The notes under the pieces: model-generated
What the model was told of the DNA's origin: nothing
Database searches by the model: none
The model's input: only the letters and a program-made list of their open reading frames with translations
Program-made: the position numbers and the translations under genes
Source of the DNA: Seminibacterium arietis
Lineage (GTDB): Bacteria; Pseudomonadota; Gammaproteobacteria; Enterobacterales; Pasteurellaceae
Assembly (NCBI RefSeq): GCF_042675725.1
Contig: NZ_JBHTJN010000010.1
Location: forward strand, 15,953 to 79,952
DNA length: 64,000 nt
Direction: 5' to 3'
In this document: positions 17,403 to 27,023 of the stretch, one piece after another
Layout of the letters: each line of letters begins with the position of its first letter
Position numbering within the stretch: the stretch's first letter is position 1

Positions 17403-18890
17403 TTATTTTATTTGATTAAGCAAAAATTGCATTAATAACCGCACAGGACGACCTGTCGCACCTTTATTTTCACCTTGCAACCATGCTGTTCCTGCAATAT
17501 CTAAATGAGCCCAGCGATATTTCTTAGTGAAGTTAGATAAAAATGCTCCAGCAGTAATTGCACCCCCCCAACGCCCACCGATATTAGCGAGATCGGCAAA
17601 ATTTGATTTTAATTGTTCTTGGTATTCCTCTCCTAGCGGTAAATGCCACGCTTTGTCGTGAGCTTGTTCAGCTGCCTCAAGCAAATCTTTTGCTAAATCA
17701 TCATCCGTTGACATTAACCCTGAGTGGTGGGCCCCTAAAGCAACTACACAAGCTCCTGTTAATGTTGCAATATCAATTACTAATTCAGGCTTGAAACGTT
17801 CAACGTAAGTTAACGCATCACATAATACTAAACGTCCTTCCGCATCAGTATTCAGTACCTCAACGGTCAATCCAGCCATAGTTGTAAGAATATCACCTGG
17901 TCGATAAGCATTACCTCCAGGTAAATTTTCACAACCAGCTAATACACCAATTACATTAAGCGGTAATTCCAACTGCGTTAACGCATTCATTACACCAAAA
18001 ACAGAAGCTGCTCCACACATATCATATTTCATTTCATCCATACCTTCCGCTGGCTTTAATGAAATACCACCTGCATCAAAAGTTAATCCTTTGCCTACTA
18101 AAACAATGGGTTTAGCATTTGGATTAGGGTGATTTTTATAAGTCAATATTGACATTTTTGCTTCATTACGACTACCTTGTGATACCGCTAAATATGAATT
18201 CATACCTAATTCTGCCATTTGCTCTTCATCAATTGAAGCAAATTGCAACAAAGGAGACGTTTCTGCTAATTTTTTTGCTTGTTCCGCTAAATAATTAGGA
18301 TTGCACACGTTGGCTGGCATATTACTAAGATCTTTTGCTATTTTTACTCCATTTGCAATAGCTACAGCTTGTTGAATCGCTTGATTAGCTAAATCACGCT
18401 GAGCTTGTCCGATGTAAAAACTCACTTCTTTAAGTGCGGTGTTTTTTTCAGTTTTTTTGCTTTTAAATTGTTCAAAAAGATAACCACATTCCTCAATAGT
18501 TTCTACTGCAAAGCGTAAGTGCCAATAGAAATCACGGTTTCTCAACGCAATTTCAGTCGTATCTATTACAACGTGAGCACTTTGAGTTTCATTGACAACA
18601 GTGATCAACTTGCTAACAATCTGCTTAAATTGGCGTTCATTTAGTTCATTTTTTTTGCCACATCCAACTAAAAATACTCGTTTAGCTTGAATATTTGGTA
18701 AATCACGCAAAATAGCCACTTCGCCTTGCTTACCAGAAATTTCTTTAGCGTTAACTAATTGAGTCAAATAGTTTTGTGAAAGTTGATCCAACGCTCTTGC
18801 ATTAGCAGAAAATTCACTATCTTCAAAAACCGTTATTACAATATCTTGTTGTACTTGAGTAATAGCCACGTTACTAAGAGAATATTTCAT
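17403..18890 (-). CDS. pepA: Leucyl aminopeptidase (M17), PepA
   Basis: Hexameric two-metal cytosolic aminopeptidase of 495 residues; in E. coli it also binds DNA in Xer recombination. The N-terminal domain is divergent, while the C-terminal catalytic domain shows GKGLTFDAGGISLKP with the metal-binding Lys and Asp, and NTDAEGRLVLCDALTY with the second metal site and catalytic Arg. It is divergent from lptF across about 126 bp, the same pepA/lptFG arrangement as in E. coli. Confidence 0.96.
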   Translation of the reverse strand: MKYSLSNVAITQVQQDIVITVFEDSEFSANARALDQLSQNYLTQLVNAKEISGKQGEVAILRDLPNIQAKRVFLVGCGKKNELNERQFKQIVSKLITVVNETQSAHVVIDTTEIALRNRDFYWHLRFAVETIEECGYLFEQFKSKKTEKNTALKEVSFYIGQAQRDLANQAIQQAVAIANGVKIAKDLSNMPANVCNPNYLAEQAKKLAETSPLLQFASIDEEQMAELGMNSYLAVSQGSRNEAKMSILTYKNHPNPNAKPIVLVGKGLTFDAGGISLKPAEGMDEMKYDMCGAASVFGVMNALTQLELPLNVIGVLAGCENLPGGNAYRPGDILTTMAGLTVEVLNTDAEGRLVLCDALTYVERFKPELVIDIATLTGACVVALGAHHSGLMSTDDDLAKDLLEAAEQAHDKAWHLPLGEEYQEQLKSNFADLANIGGRWGGAITAGAFLSNFTKKYRWAHLDIAGTAWLQGENKGATGRPVRLLMQFLLNQIK

Positions 18891-19016
18891 TTTTTATCCT
18901 TATATTTAAATTACTGCGTTAATTTTAAAAATACGTTATTATATGCTATTCCATTTGGGATAATTAGACTACCCATTTTCACAAAAATAATCAAAAAAGA
19001 GTTAGGTGGCAATACA

Positions 19017-20129
19017 GTGATCTTAAGTAAATATCTCGTTAAAGAGGTTTTCAAAAGTCAAACAGCAATTTTATTTATTCTGCTTCTTATTTTCTTTTGT
19101 CAGCAATTAGTTCGCGTACTAGGTTCAGCCGCAAATGGCAAAGTACCAGCCGATTTAGTTATTTTTCTACTCGGCCTTGGCATGCCAACAATGGCACAAC
19201 TAATGTTGCCTCTATGTTTATTTATCGCATTATTACTCACATTTGGGAGACTTTACGCCGAAAGTGAAATGACCGTAATGCGAGCTTGCGGAATCGGGCA
19301 AAATATTTTAGTGCGTTCAGCCCTACTGTTATCTTTACTGACAGCAATACTAGCTGCATACAATGCTTTTTATCTTTCACCTTGGGCAATTCAACAACAG
19401 AAAAAAATTGTAGAAGATGCTAAAGCCAACCCAAGCATGAGTGCCTTAGCAGCAGGACAATTCATTTCTACGAACAATAGCAACTATGTATTATTTATCA
19501 ACGAAATAAAAGATAACACTATTCATGATGTATATTTATTTCAAATGCAGAATAATAAAAATGAAAAGCCTTCTGTTGTTCTCGCTGAACAAGGTAAAAT
19601 CACTGCATTACCCAATGGTGATCAAATCCTCAATTTCACAAATAGTCGTAGAATCGAAGGCAGTGCCGTACTACCCGATTTTCGTATTGCTCAATTTGAT
19701 CAATACAACATTTACTTAGGACAACAAACCGCTGACAGCAAAGAACATGACGAAGAAAGTTTTTCTTTTAGTCAACTTTTAAAAGCTGACACACCAGCAG
19801 CTTTAGCAGAGTTGCATTGGCGTATAACTATTGTATTGGCTGTACCACTTATGGCATTAATTGCTGTACCTTTAAGTAGAGTTAACCCTCGTCAAGGACG
19901 ATTTGCAAAAATTTTACCCGCACTTTTACTCTATTTAATATATTTTCTACTACAAAGTTCGTTTAAGTCTGCAGGTACAGCAGACAAATTAAACGCTACT
20001 GTATTAATGCCCATAGTAAATATCGTCTTTTTACTGCTCGGCATAATATTAAACAGTTGGCATAGTAGTGCTATGTATAAAATTCGCTATTTTTTCAATC
20101 AAAAAAACGGATTTAAAAATAAAGGATAA
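19017..20129 (+). CDS. lptF: LPS export permease LptF
   Basis: Transmembrane subunit of the LptB2FG ABC transporter that extracts LPS from the inner membrane. I choose the GTG at 19017 (protein ILSKYLVKEVFKSQTAILF) because TTAGGTGG lies 7 nt upstream and it gives 370 residues as expected; the frame is open much further upstream, but that stretch overlaps the divergent pepA. Three spans, a periplasmic beta-jellyroll (about 120-260) and three more spans are visible. lptG follows after 5 bp. Confidence 0.93.
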   Translation: MILSKYLVKEVFKSQTAILFILLLIFFCQQLVRVLGSAANGKVPADLVIFLLGLGMPTMAQLMLPLCLFIALLLTFGRLYAESEMTVMRACGIGQNILVRSALLLSLLTAILAAYNAFYLSPWAIQQQKKIVEDAKANPSMSALAAGQFISTNNSNYVLFINEIKDNTIHDVYLFQMQNNKNEKPSVVLAEQGKITALPNGDQILNFTNSRRIEGSAVLPDFRIAQFDQYNIYLGQQTADSKEHDEESFSFSQLLKADTPAALAELHWRITIVLAVPLMALIAVPLSRVNPRQGRFAKILPALLLYLIYFLLQSSFKSAGTADKLNATVLMPIVNIVFLLLGIILNSWHSSAMYKIRYFFNQKNGFKNKG

Positions 20130-20134
20130 TTGAG

Positions 20135-21205
20135 ATGCTAAATACACTAGACCGTTATATTGGAAAAAATATCTTAACAACAATCTTTGCAGCGTTGCTA
20201 ATGATAGTTGGCTTATCTGCAATTGTAAAATTTGTCGAACAATTCCGACACGTAGGCAAAGGCTCTTATGATGTATTACAAGCAATACTTTTCACTGTTT
20301 TAACTATCCCAAAAGATATTGAAACCGTTTTTCCTATGGCGGCATTACTTGGCGTGCTAATTGCTTTAGGTAACCTTGCTAGTCGAAGCGAATTAATTGT
20401 CATGCAAAGTGCTGGATTTTCTCGATTTAAAATTGGGTTATCTGTCATGAAGACAGCACTTCCATTAGTTTTTTTCACGATGTTTATTGGAGAATGGGGA
20501 ATTCCACAAACTGAACAATTTGCCCGTGATATGCGTTCAAAAGCTATTTCTGGAGGCTCAATGCTATCAGTTAAAAATGGCGTGTGGGCGAAAGATGGTA
20601 ATAGCTTTATCTATGTAGGACGAATTACTGATGATGTTAAATTAAATGATATTTATATCTATCAATTTGATGATCAACGTCAATTAAAGCAACTCACTCA
20701 TGCTAATGTAGCTTCATTTGAAAATGGAAAATGGACATTACAACAAGTTAGCCATTCTCAATTATCAGAAGAAAAAATAGATACCACTCATCAAATTAGA
20801 GAAGTATGGCAAACTAACTTGACACCAGATAAACTCGGCATTGTTTCTTTGCGTCCTACATCACTTTCAATCTCAGGATTAGCTAATTATATTGATTTTA
20901 TGAAAGAAACTGGGCAGGATTCAAAACGTTTTGAACTAACTTACTGGAGAAAAATATTTCAGCCCATTTCTGTCAGTGTCATGATGTTACTAGCACTTTC
21001 TTTTATTTTTGGACCACTACGCAGCGTTACTGCTGGAGCAAGAATTTTAACGGGTGTTTGTTTTGGATTTTTATTCTACATTATCAATGAAATTTTTGGG
21101 CCTTTAAGCCTAGTATATAACATCACACCAATTGCAGGGGCATTAATGCCAAGTTTAGTGTTTATCATTATTATTTGGTGGTTATTAAGTAGAAAACGCA
21201 ATTAA
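20135..21205 (+). CDS. lptG: LPS export permease LptG
   Basis: Second membrane subunit of LptB2FG, 356 residues. It has the same six-span layout with a central periplasmic jellyroll (about 110-250), beginning MLNTLDRYIGKNILTTIFAA and ending with basic SRKRN. It is translated 5 bp after lptF. A short imperfect uptake-signal inverted repeat (ACCGCACTT/AAGTGTGGT) near 21212-21229 may act as a weak terminator. Confidence 0.95.
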   Translation: MLNTLDRYIGKNILTTIFAALLMIVGLSAIVKFVEQFRHVGKGSYDVLQAILFTVLTIPKDIETVFPMAALLGVLIALGNLASRSELIVMQSAGFSRFKIGLSVMKTALPLVFFTMFIGEWGIPQTEQFARDMRSKAISGGSMLSVKNGVWAKDGNSFIYVGRITDDVKLNDIYIYQFDDQRQLKQLTHANVASFENGKWTLQQVSHSQLSEEKIDTTHQIREVWQTNLTPDKLGIVSLRPTSLSISGLANYIDFMKETGQDSKRFELTYWRKIFQPISVSVMMLLALSFIFGPLRSVTAGARILTGVCFGFLFYIINEIFGPLSLVYNITPIAGALMPSLVFIIIIWWLLSRKRN

Positions 21206-21305
21206 ATCCAACCGCACTTAAGTGTGGTAAAATCGATGAAACTGGCGTTGTTTCGTTCAAACTGTTGAAAATTAAGACAAACAACATAAATAGCTAAATT
21301 TCTAC

Positions 21306-21333
21306 TTGCACGAAGATAATATACTCGTATAAT
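21306..21333 (+). promoter_or_regulatory. Promoter of tRNA-Leu(CAA)
   Basis: TTGCAC (21306-21311) and TATAAT (21328-21333) are separated by 16 bp. The predicted start is near 21340, leaving an unusually long leader of about 90 nt before the tRNA. The leader contains a perfect 10-bp hairpin, ATTGAGCTTT (21389-21398) with AAAGCTCAAT (21411-21420). Confidence 0.6.
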
Positions 21334-21429
21334 AAAGCCCTGTCGTTAAGAACTAATGAAAGTTAAGCGACACATATAAATCAAGCTAATTGAGCTTTGA
21401 TATTAAAATAAAAGCTCAATGTTCTAATC

Positions 21430-21516
21430 GCCTGAGTGACGAAATTGGTAGACGTAGCGGATTCAAAATCCGCCGCCCTTAAAAGCGTGTCGGTTCGAGT
21501 CCGACCTCAGGCACCA
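21430..21516 (+). tRNA. tRNA-Leu (anticodon CAA)
   Basis: An 87-nt class II tRNA with encoded CCA. The acceptor pairs GCCTGAG with CTCAGGC, the anticodon stem-loop is GCGGATTCAAAATCCGC with CAA, the variable arm is long, and the T-arm contains GGTTCGAGTCC. It marks the left border of the accessory operon at 21872-27713. No clear intrinsic terminator follows. Confidence 0.96.
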
Positions 21517-21871
21517 TATTAAAGTCTAAATTAAATATTGACAATATCCCCTCAATTCCGCTTCACTTCGTTTATATTGTTTCTACGAGAGGCTGAGATT
21601 TTAACTTGTTTTAAATCTTTCATTGATTGTGATTTAACCGTTCTACTAGGAATTTTTTTCATATATTCATTTTTAGTTGATCAAGTTACAGCAGTAAGCA
21701 TGAAGATAATTTGATTTACAAATTTTGTAACATGCTTTAAATATAATTGGAAGGCAAGAAAGAACTACTTAAAATGGGGAAAATCAATCAGCAATAATTT
21801 CTCAGTTTAAGGAGTTGTGTTTCTCAAATTTTGCAGCTAGTTACAGTTCATTATTAAAAATATTAACGTTC
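21517..21871. other. Gene-free AT-rich gap between tRNA-Leu and accessory operon
   Basis: This gap has no open frame of convincing length, no repeat of the tRNA 3' end, no integrase remnant and no terminator with a T tract. All six frames carry frequent stops. It may be the eroded end of the inserted segment. Nothing else can be supported. Confidence 0.5.
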
Positions 21872-22978
21872 CTACTTTATATCTAGCGTTGCTGTTTGTT
21901 GTTCTAAATTATAAATATAGTCTAAAATAATGTTTGGCTTTGTAATTATCCCATTTACATTACTAAAGAATTTTCTTTCTAATTCTTCTTTAGAAAGAGG
22001 ATTATCTCCATTTCCTTTATTTATAAGAATATCTTTCTTAAGGATTTTTCCTGTTTTAAGTTTCACTTCCATATGACCAGGAAAATATTTAGGAAAACCC
22101 AATGAAGATCTTTCTTGATAAGATATTTTATTGGCAAAATTTAATATTTCTGGGCGGTGTAAATTTTTATATGATGCTAAAGTAATGTCTCCATCAAAGA
22201 ACATTAATGCAAGCAGAAATGGCATTGCAAACTTTGCTTCATATTCTGTTTTTGGATTACGTTTTCTTTCTATTGGGGAACAAATAAAGTTAATTGGAAC
22301 TGTATCAACAAAGCATGTAATATGAATAATATCTTGATCACGAATACCATCTATACGAAGAGATTTTATACAATCAATCAACCCGTGAGCAAAGTGACAG
22401 CATGGATAAGGTTTAATTGAAATAGTTAGAATTTCCCAACAGCTACCTAAATTTTTATCTAAACAAGTTATATCAATTTCATTTAGTAATCCAAAGCATT
22501 TAAATATATTATCTCTGCCTTCAAATATAGTACTAGGACCTGTAACACCTACTTTAGTAATATGGGCTATAAGAATACTATTTTTGATTACATTTGCAAT
22601 ATGCATTACCTTTGAATTAGATCCATTCGCTAAAAACTCGTTTACACCACTTGCAAAACTACCAGCTAAACCAAAAGCATTTATGATTTGTTCCTTATTC
22701 AGATTAAGGATAACTGACATTGAAGCAATTGCTCCGAAAATACCCGCTATTGCAGTAGAATGAAAGCCTCTTTTATGAAAAGTTCCTTTACTTGCACTTC
22801 CAACTCTAGCAGCAATTTCCCATCCCACAATAAATGCTTTCAGTATTTTCTTTCCATCAGAGCATTGACTAAATCCATATGTTAAACACAAAGGCGTTAA
22901 AATAGCACTTCCATGTAAAATAGCAGATGTATGAGTATCATCAAAATCAAGAATGTGAGAAGATACACCGTTCACCAT
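21872..22978 (-). pseudogene. MmgE/PrpD-family protein, 5' truncated
   Basis: Relative of 2-methylcitrate dehydratase and iminodisuccinate epimerase. 368 residues follow the first usable ATG, which falls inside the family core (MVNGVSSHILDFDDTH, normally near residue 80-90). The same frame continues upstream without start codon to 23053 and still reads like the family (GIYSVWGKTISLSADYAA), so about 60-80 N-terminal residues are missing. The upstream lyase gene is fused into this point. The C-terminus (KEELERKFFSNVNGI) is complete. It is probably non-functional, although an internally started protein could be made. It is the last gene of a four-gene operon. Confidence 0.75.
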
Positions 22979-22988
22979 CGCAGCATAA

Positions 22989-24332
22989 TCAGCAGATAAC
23001 GAAATAGTTTTGCCCCAAACAGAATATATTCCTTTCGTTGTAAGTTGTTGGATCTAATAATGCTTCAATTTCTGTTTCAGAAAGAAATTCAGTCACTAAC
23101 TTACTCTCTGTTAGCACCTCTTTAAATGATTTATTAGTTTCTATACCTTGCTTCGAAATTTCGTACACTATTTCATGAGCACGCTGTTTACCATAAAATC
23201 TTGATAGTGCAAACATCACTCTTTCAGCCAACACGAATCCTTTTAGTTTATTTAAATTATGTAACATATCCTCTTTATTTACGTTTAAATCAGATAAGAC
23301 AAATTTCATATTGTCAAGTACAACAGATAACATTAAGAATATTTCTGGAAATAATTTCCATTCCATTTTCCATACTTGTCCATCACGCTCATGCTCGTGG
23401 CGTTCAATATCACTTAAGATCGCAAAATTAGCTTTTAGCGTATTACTTACAGTAACTGCATTTTCACTTACTGCTGGATTTCGCTTATGAGGCATTGTTG
23501 AACTCCCTACTTGCCCCTTCACAAGGGGTTCTGTAACCTCGTTAAGTTCATTATGAGATAAAAGCAATATTTGGTGAGCAATCTTATTAAATGTTGCGTT
23601 GATATTAGAAAGTACATATCCTAACTCAATCAATCTATCTCTAGCTGGTTGCCAAGAAATATCGGGTGTATTTAACTCTAAATTTTTAAGAGTTAGTTGC
23701 TCAACTTGATTAGCATTATCTGTTAAGCTTGCTTTTGTACCAACTGCTCCGACAATAGATCCAACGTACAACCTGTTTTCACATTCTAGAAGCCGATCAA
23801 AATGGCGGATCAGCTCATCCAACCAAATAGCTGCCTTATGACCAAATGTGATAGGCAATGCTTGTAATGCTAGAGTTCTCCCCATCATCGCTGTATTTTT
23901 ATGAGATTTTATTAATTTCAATAAATGTTGAGCTATTTCTTTAAGTTCTCTTTTTATAATATTAACACCTTCTCTCAGCTGTAAAATAAGTGCAGTGTCA
24001 ATAATATCTTGAGTTGTTACACCAAAATGCACAAATTCACCAAATCCAGAATTACACGCTTTTTCTAATCCTCTTATAGTAGGAACGAGAGGATGTTTAG
24101 TTTTTTTATATTCTTTAAAAATAAAATCCATATCTAAATTTTTAAAAAATGCTTTATTTACAATCTCTTTTGCGGCTTCTTCAGGAATAATACCTAAACT
24201 AGCTTGAGCCTTAGCAAGAGCAGCTTCAACATCAAGCCATTTTTGAATTCTGTTTTCTTCATTAAACACAGCTCGCATTTCTGCGGTACTCCAAGAATCG
24301 GCTAATAATTGCATATCAAATACACTAACCAT
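22989..24332 (-). CDS. Fumarase/aspartase-superfamily lyase (carboxymuconate cycloisomerase-like)
   Basis: 447 residues of the adenylosuccinate lyase / 3-carboxy-cis,cis-muconate cycloisomerase branch. It has the early motif HFGVTTQDIIDTA (about residue 92) and the signature loop with catalytic Ser in GSSTMPHKRNP (about 275). Enzymes of this fold eliminate fumarate from C-N or C-S linked succinyl compounds, but the substrate here is not determined. The C-terminal motif ALLDPTTYN is normal and then the sequence turns into unrelated ERNIFCLGQNYFVIC, because the reading frame runs into the neighbouring MmgE gene; the last 10-15 native residues are missing. AGGGAG precedes the ATG. Not the housekeeping purB, judging by the operon context. 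Confidence 0.8.
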   Translation of the reverse strand: MVSVFDMQLLADSWSTAEMRAVFNEENRIQKWLDVEAALAKAQASLGIIPEEAAKEIVNKAFFKNLDMDFIFKEYKKTKHPLVPTIRGLEKACNSGFGEFVHFGVTTQDIIDTALILQLREGVNIIKRELKEIAQHLLKLIKSHKNTAMMGRTLALQALPITFGHKAAIWLDELIRHFDRLLECENRLYVGSIVGAVGTKASLTDNANQVEQLTLKNLELNTPDISWQPARDRLIELGYVLSNINATFNKIAHQILLLSHNELNEVTEPLVKGQVGSSTMPHKRNPAVSENAVTVSNTLKANFAILSDIERHEHERDGQVWKMEWKLFPEIFLMLSVVLDNMKFVLSDLNVNKEDMLHNLNKLKGFVLAERVMFALSRFYGKQRAHEIVYEISKQGIETNKSFKEVLTESKLVTEFLSETEIEALLDPTTYNERNIFCLGQNYFVIC

Positions 24333-24341
24333 AAATACTCC

Positions 24342-25502
24342 CTATTTTAAAACATCAAGTGAATTTTTAATGTCCTCAATCAAGTCTTCGGGATCTCCCA
24401 ATCCAATATGAAACCGAACGAAAACACCACTTTTAGATAGATCTTCTTCTGTTCTCGGCGGAATAGTTTGGGTCGCTAAACTTTCATATCCTCCCCAACT
24501 TGCACCAATAGAAAATAATTCTAAGTTATCAATAAATTTAATGACGGAATCTTTAGAAATATTCTTATCAAACTCTATAGTAATCATCCCATTAGTGCCT
24601 TTATAATCACGCATAAAAATTTCATGATTAAGATGGGATGCTAACTTAGGGTAAAAAATATTTTTTATTTCAGATCTCGTTTTTAAAAAAGAAACAATTT
24701 GATCCGCACTTTGTTCATGTTTATGCATTCTAACTGATAAAGTTCTTATTCCTCTAAGAACAAGATATGCATCATCTGGGCTAGTCGTAAATCCAAACAT
24801 TTCAGGTAACTTATCAAAATTTTTCCATTCTTTTTGGTTCACAACAGCAATGCCCATTGTCACGTCGGAGTGACCAGAGAGGTATTTTGTTGCTGCAATT
24901 ACAGAAATATCTGCACCTAATTCAAGAGGGTTTAATAAATATCCACTTGAATACGTGTTATCAATTGCCACTGGAATACTATGTTTATGAGCAATTTCGC
25001 AGAGTTTAGGTAAATCAATTACTTCATATAAAATTGAGCCTGAGCTTTCACATAAAATCAATTTTGTATTAGGCTTAATTTTTTGTTCGACATCACTTGC
25101 ATCTGCTTTTAAAAAATCAATTTCAACATTGATTCTTTTTAGAAAATTATTGCAAATACTTCTTACTGGTCCATAAATTCCATCTGTAATAAGAAAATGA
25201 GCATTACTTTCAGCATAATTTAATAACACCATTGCTAATGCCGCAAGTCCTGTTGGAAAAAGCTGAGCTCTATATCCTTTCTCCAGCTTACATACTAATT
25301 TTTCAAGTTCAAAATTAGTCGTTGTTCCTCTCGCTCCATAGCTTAAAACTCTTTCAGTTTTTCTTAATTCTCTATATTTTTGCCACGTCGCGTGATCTTT
25401 AAATAAAATAGTAGATGCTCTCATTACGGTAGGATTTACTGATCTAACTTCTAAAGATTGATCACCTCGACCAAAGTGAATTAATGTAGTATCTGTTTTC
25501 AT
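24342..25502 (-). CDS. Cystathionine beta-lyase-type PLP enzyme
   Basis: Cys/Met-metabolism (trans-sulfuration) PLP enzyme, 386 residues. It has the usual layout: active-site Tyr region YGARGTTTNFELE, the Tyr that stacks on PLP in TDGIYGPVRS, Asp-Asn in VAIDNTYSSGYL, and the Schiff-base lysine in AATKYLSGHSDVTMG. The GYESLATQTIPPR segment near the end is closer to MetC-type beta-lyases than to cystathionine gamma-synthase. It may release pyruvate, ammonia and a thiol from a sulfur amino acid. It lies between the transporter (10 bp) and lyase (9 bp) genes, so it belongs to the same catabolic operon. AGGAGAG is the ribosome site. Confidence 0.82.
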   Translation of the reverse strand: MKTDTTLIHFGRGDQSLEVRSVNPTVMRASTILFKDHATWQKYRELRKTERVLSYGARGTTTNFELEKLVCKLEKGYRAQLFPTGLAALAMVLLNYAESNAHFLITDGIYGPVRSICNNFLKRINVEIDFLKADASDVEQKIKPNTKLILCESSGSILYEVIDLPKLCEIAHKHSIPVAIDNTYSSGYLLNPLELGADISVIAATKYLSGHSDVTMGIAVVNQKEWKNFDKLPEMFGFTTSPDDAYLVLRGIRTLSVRMHKHEQSADQIVSFLKTRSEIKNIFYPKLASHLNHEIFMRDYKGTNGMITIEFDKNISKDSVIKFIDNLELFSIGASWGGYESLATQTIPPRTEEDLSKSGVFVRFHIGLGDPEDLIEDIKNSLDVLK

Positions 25503-25512
25503 ATGTACTCTC

Positions 25513-26885
25513 CTAAAGGTAAATATATGTACAAATAATATTAACGATACCAGCTACAAGCATAGGGATTGCTGTTCTCTTAACTACTTGTAAAGGATTT
25601 ACATTAGTCATCGTTGATACTGCAATAATAGCTGGAGCAATCGGACTTACACATCTACCGAATCCCGTCATGATTTGAATTGGAGCAATCATTGTTATTG
25701 TTTCTACACCAAAAGATTTTGCAATATTTGGAATTAATGGAGCAAAGCTGAAGAATGCTGCATTACCTGACCCCATTAAAAATGCAGAAACTGCAAGTAA
25801 AATTGATATAAAAATAATAATAGCAATTTCATTGAAACCAATACTTTTTGCATAATCAACTAATATATCAACAAAACCCACCGATGATAGTCCAGTAGCA
25901 AAAACTTGCCCACAAACAATCAGACTTACTGTTATTACAAATAGATGTCCCATACCTTTAAAAAAAACCATAATGGAATCCAAAGTTGCGAAAAAACTTT
26001 TCTTATGCACAATTTCGAAGATAATAGCTATGAATGTAGAAATCAGCATTGCAACGGGTACATTCATTTTAATGTAAGAATCAAAAATTCTACTAAATCC
26101 CAATATTAGAACCAGAGGAATAATTGGCAATAAAGCATAAAGTTTAGGCGTGTTTTTTATAGATGATATGTTTTCGCTTAGTTCTTGCTCTACTTGTTCT
26201 CGGTTAAAAATAAAACCTTCTTTCTTATCAAAATAACGTTGTACAAAAAAATTAGTGATTGCTACTGCGATCAAAATAGGTATTGTAGTTGGAAGTTGAT
26301 GACTAATGAAATAAGTTGCAGGATCTACATTAGCTGTTTTCGCTGCCAAAATGACATTACCACTACCTGGTCCATGATCAATAAATTGACAAGTTGCAAT
26401 AACAGCAAGTGCTGATAATTTTGATACACCACTCCTGATTAATATTGGGTACATTGTTACCATAAGTAATAAAGCTAACCCTGCATGAGATGGAATAAAG
26501 ATCACTAAGAATTGAGTAACTACAAAAGATATGATAAGCAATACATATGGTGATTTAATTGATTTAAGTGGTTTTTCAAACACTTTAAATAAAGCATAGC
26601 TTGCTCCTACATGATCCATATAAGCAGAAAATCCAGCAATCGACATTAATGTCAAACCTAAACCAGATAATGTTGATGACATTTTAATATTAATGACTTG
26701 AAATAAGTCAAATAACCCAGGTGCAAAGCTTGTTTTTCATTTAATATAGGTTCATTTTGAAATATAAGAGAAAGACTTAACAGTGCTAATCCAGATAATA
26801 ACAATGACATGTGAGCATTAACTTTTTTATATAGCAGATATATAAGCAGTGCTATAGCAATTAAAGAAAAAATAAGTCCAATCAT
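25513..26885 (-). pseudogene. DcuC-family C4-dicarboxylate transporter, frameshifted
   Basis: Inner-membrane carrier related to anaerobic dicarboxylate transporter DcuC, seen as two frames. The first (26885 to 26658) gives the N-terminal two spans, and the second (from about 26735 down to 25513, with an ATG at 26682) gives the rest. Reading across, the protein continues SFAPGLFDLFQVINIKM in the second frame. The shift coincides with a run of five A in the coding strand (26733-26737), and one more A would restore a full protein of about 457 residues. The segment VQRYFDKKEG matches the DcuC-family FWQRYLDKKE. AAGGAG precedes the first ATG. It could be a decayed gene, a slipping tract or a sequencing error. 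Confidence 0.75.
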
Positions 26886-26916
26886 ATTTATCTCCTTAGT
26901 CGTTTATAATATCTTA

Positions 26917-26963
26917 TTATCGAACTATATGATAAAATATTATCAAATAGATAAATTTTTATC
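26917..26963. promoter_or_regulatory. Cluster of alternating TTATC/GATAA half-sites
   Basis: Five half-sites alternate at 26917, 26931, 26940, 26950 and 26959, giving a perfect dyad TGATAA-AATA-TTATCA (26930-26945) and a second, GATAAA-TT-TTTATC (26950-26963). They lie between the divergent transporter operon and the regulator gene, as expected for the operator of that regulator. Binding is inferred. Confidence 0.45.
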
Positions 26964-27023
26964 AATTCTATACTTAGAAAAAGTTTTTATTTTTTTATTT
27001 AAATTAATTAGGGGTAAAAATAA

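Noticed and set aside
18783..19016. Upstream extension of lptF
   Set aside because: It overlaps the 5' end of divergent pepA; the GTG at 19017 has a ribosome site and gives the normal length.
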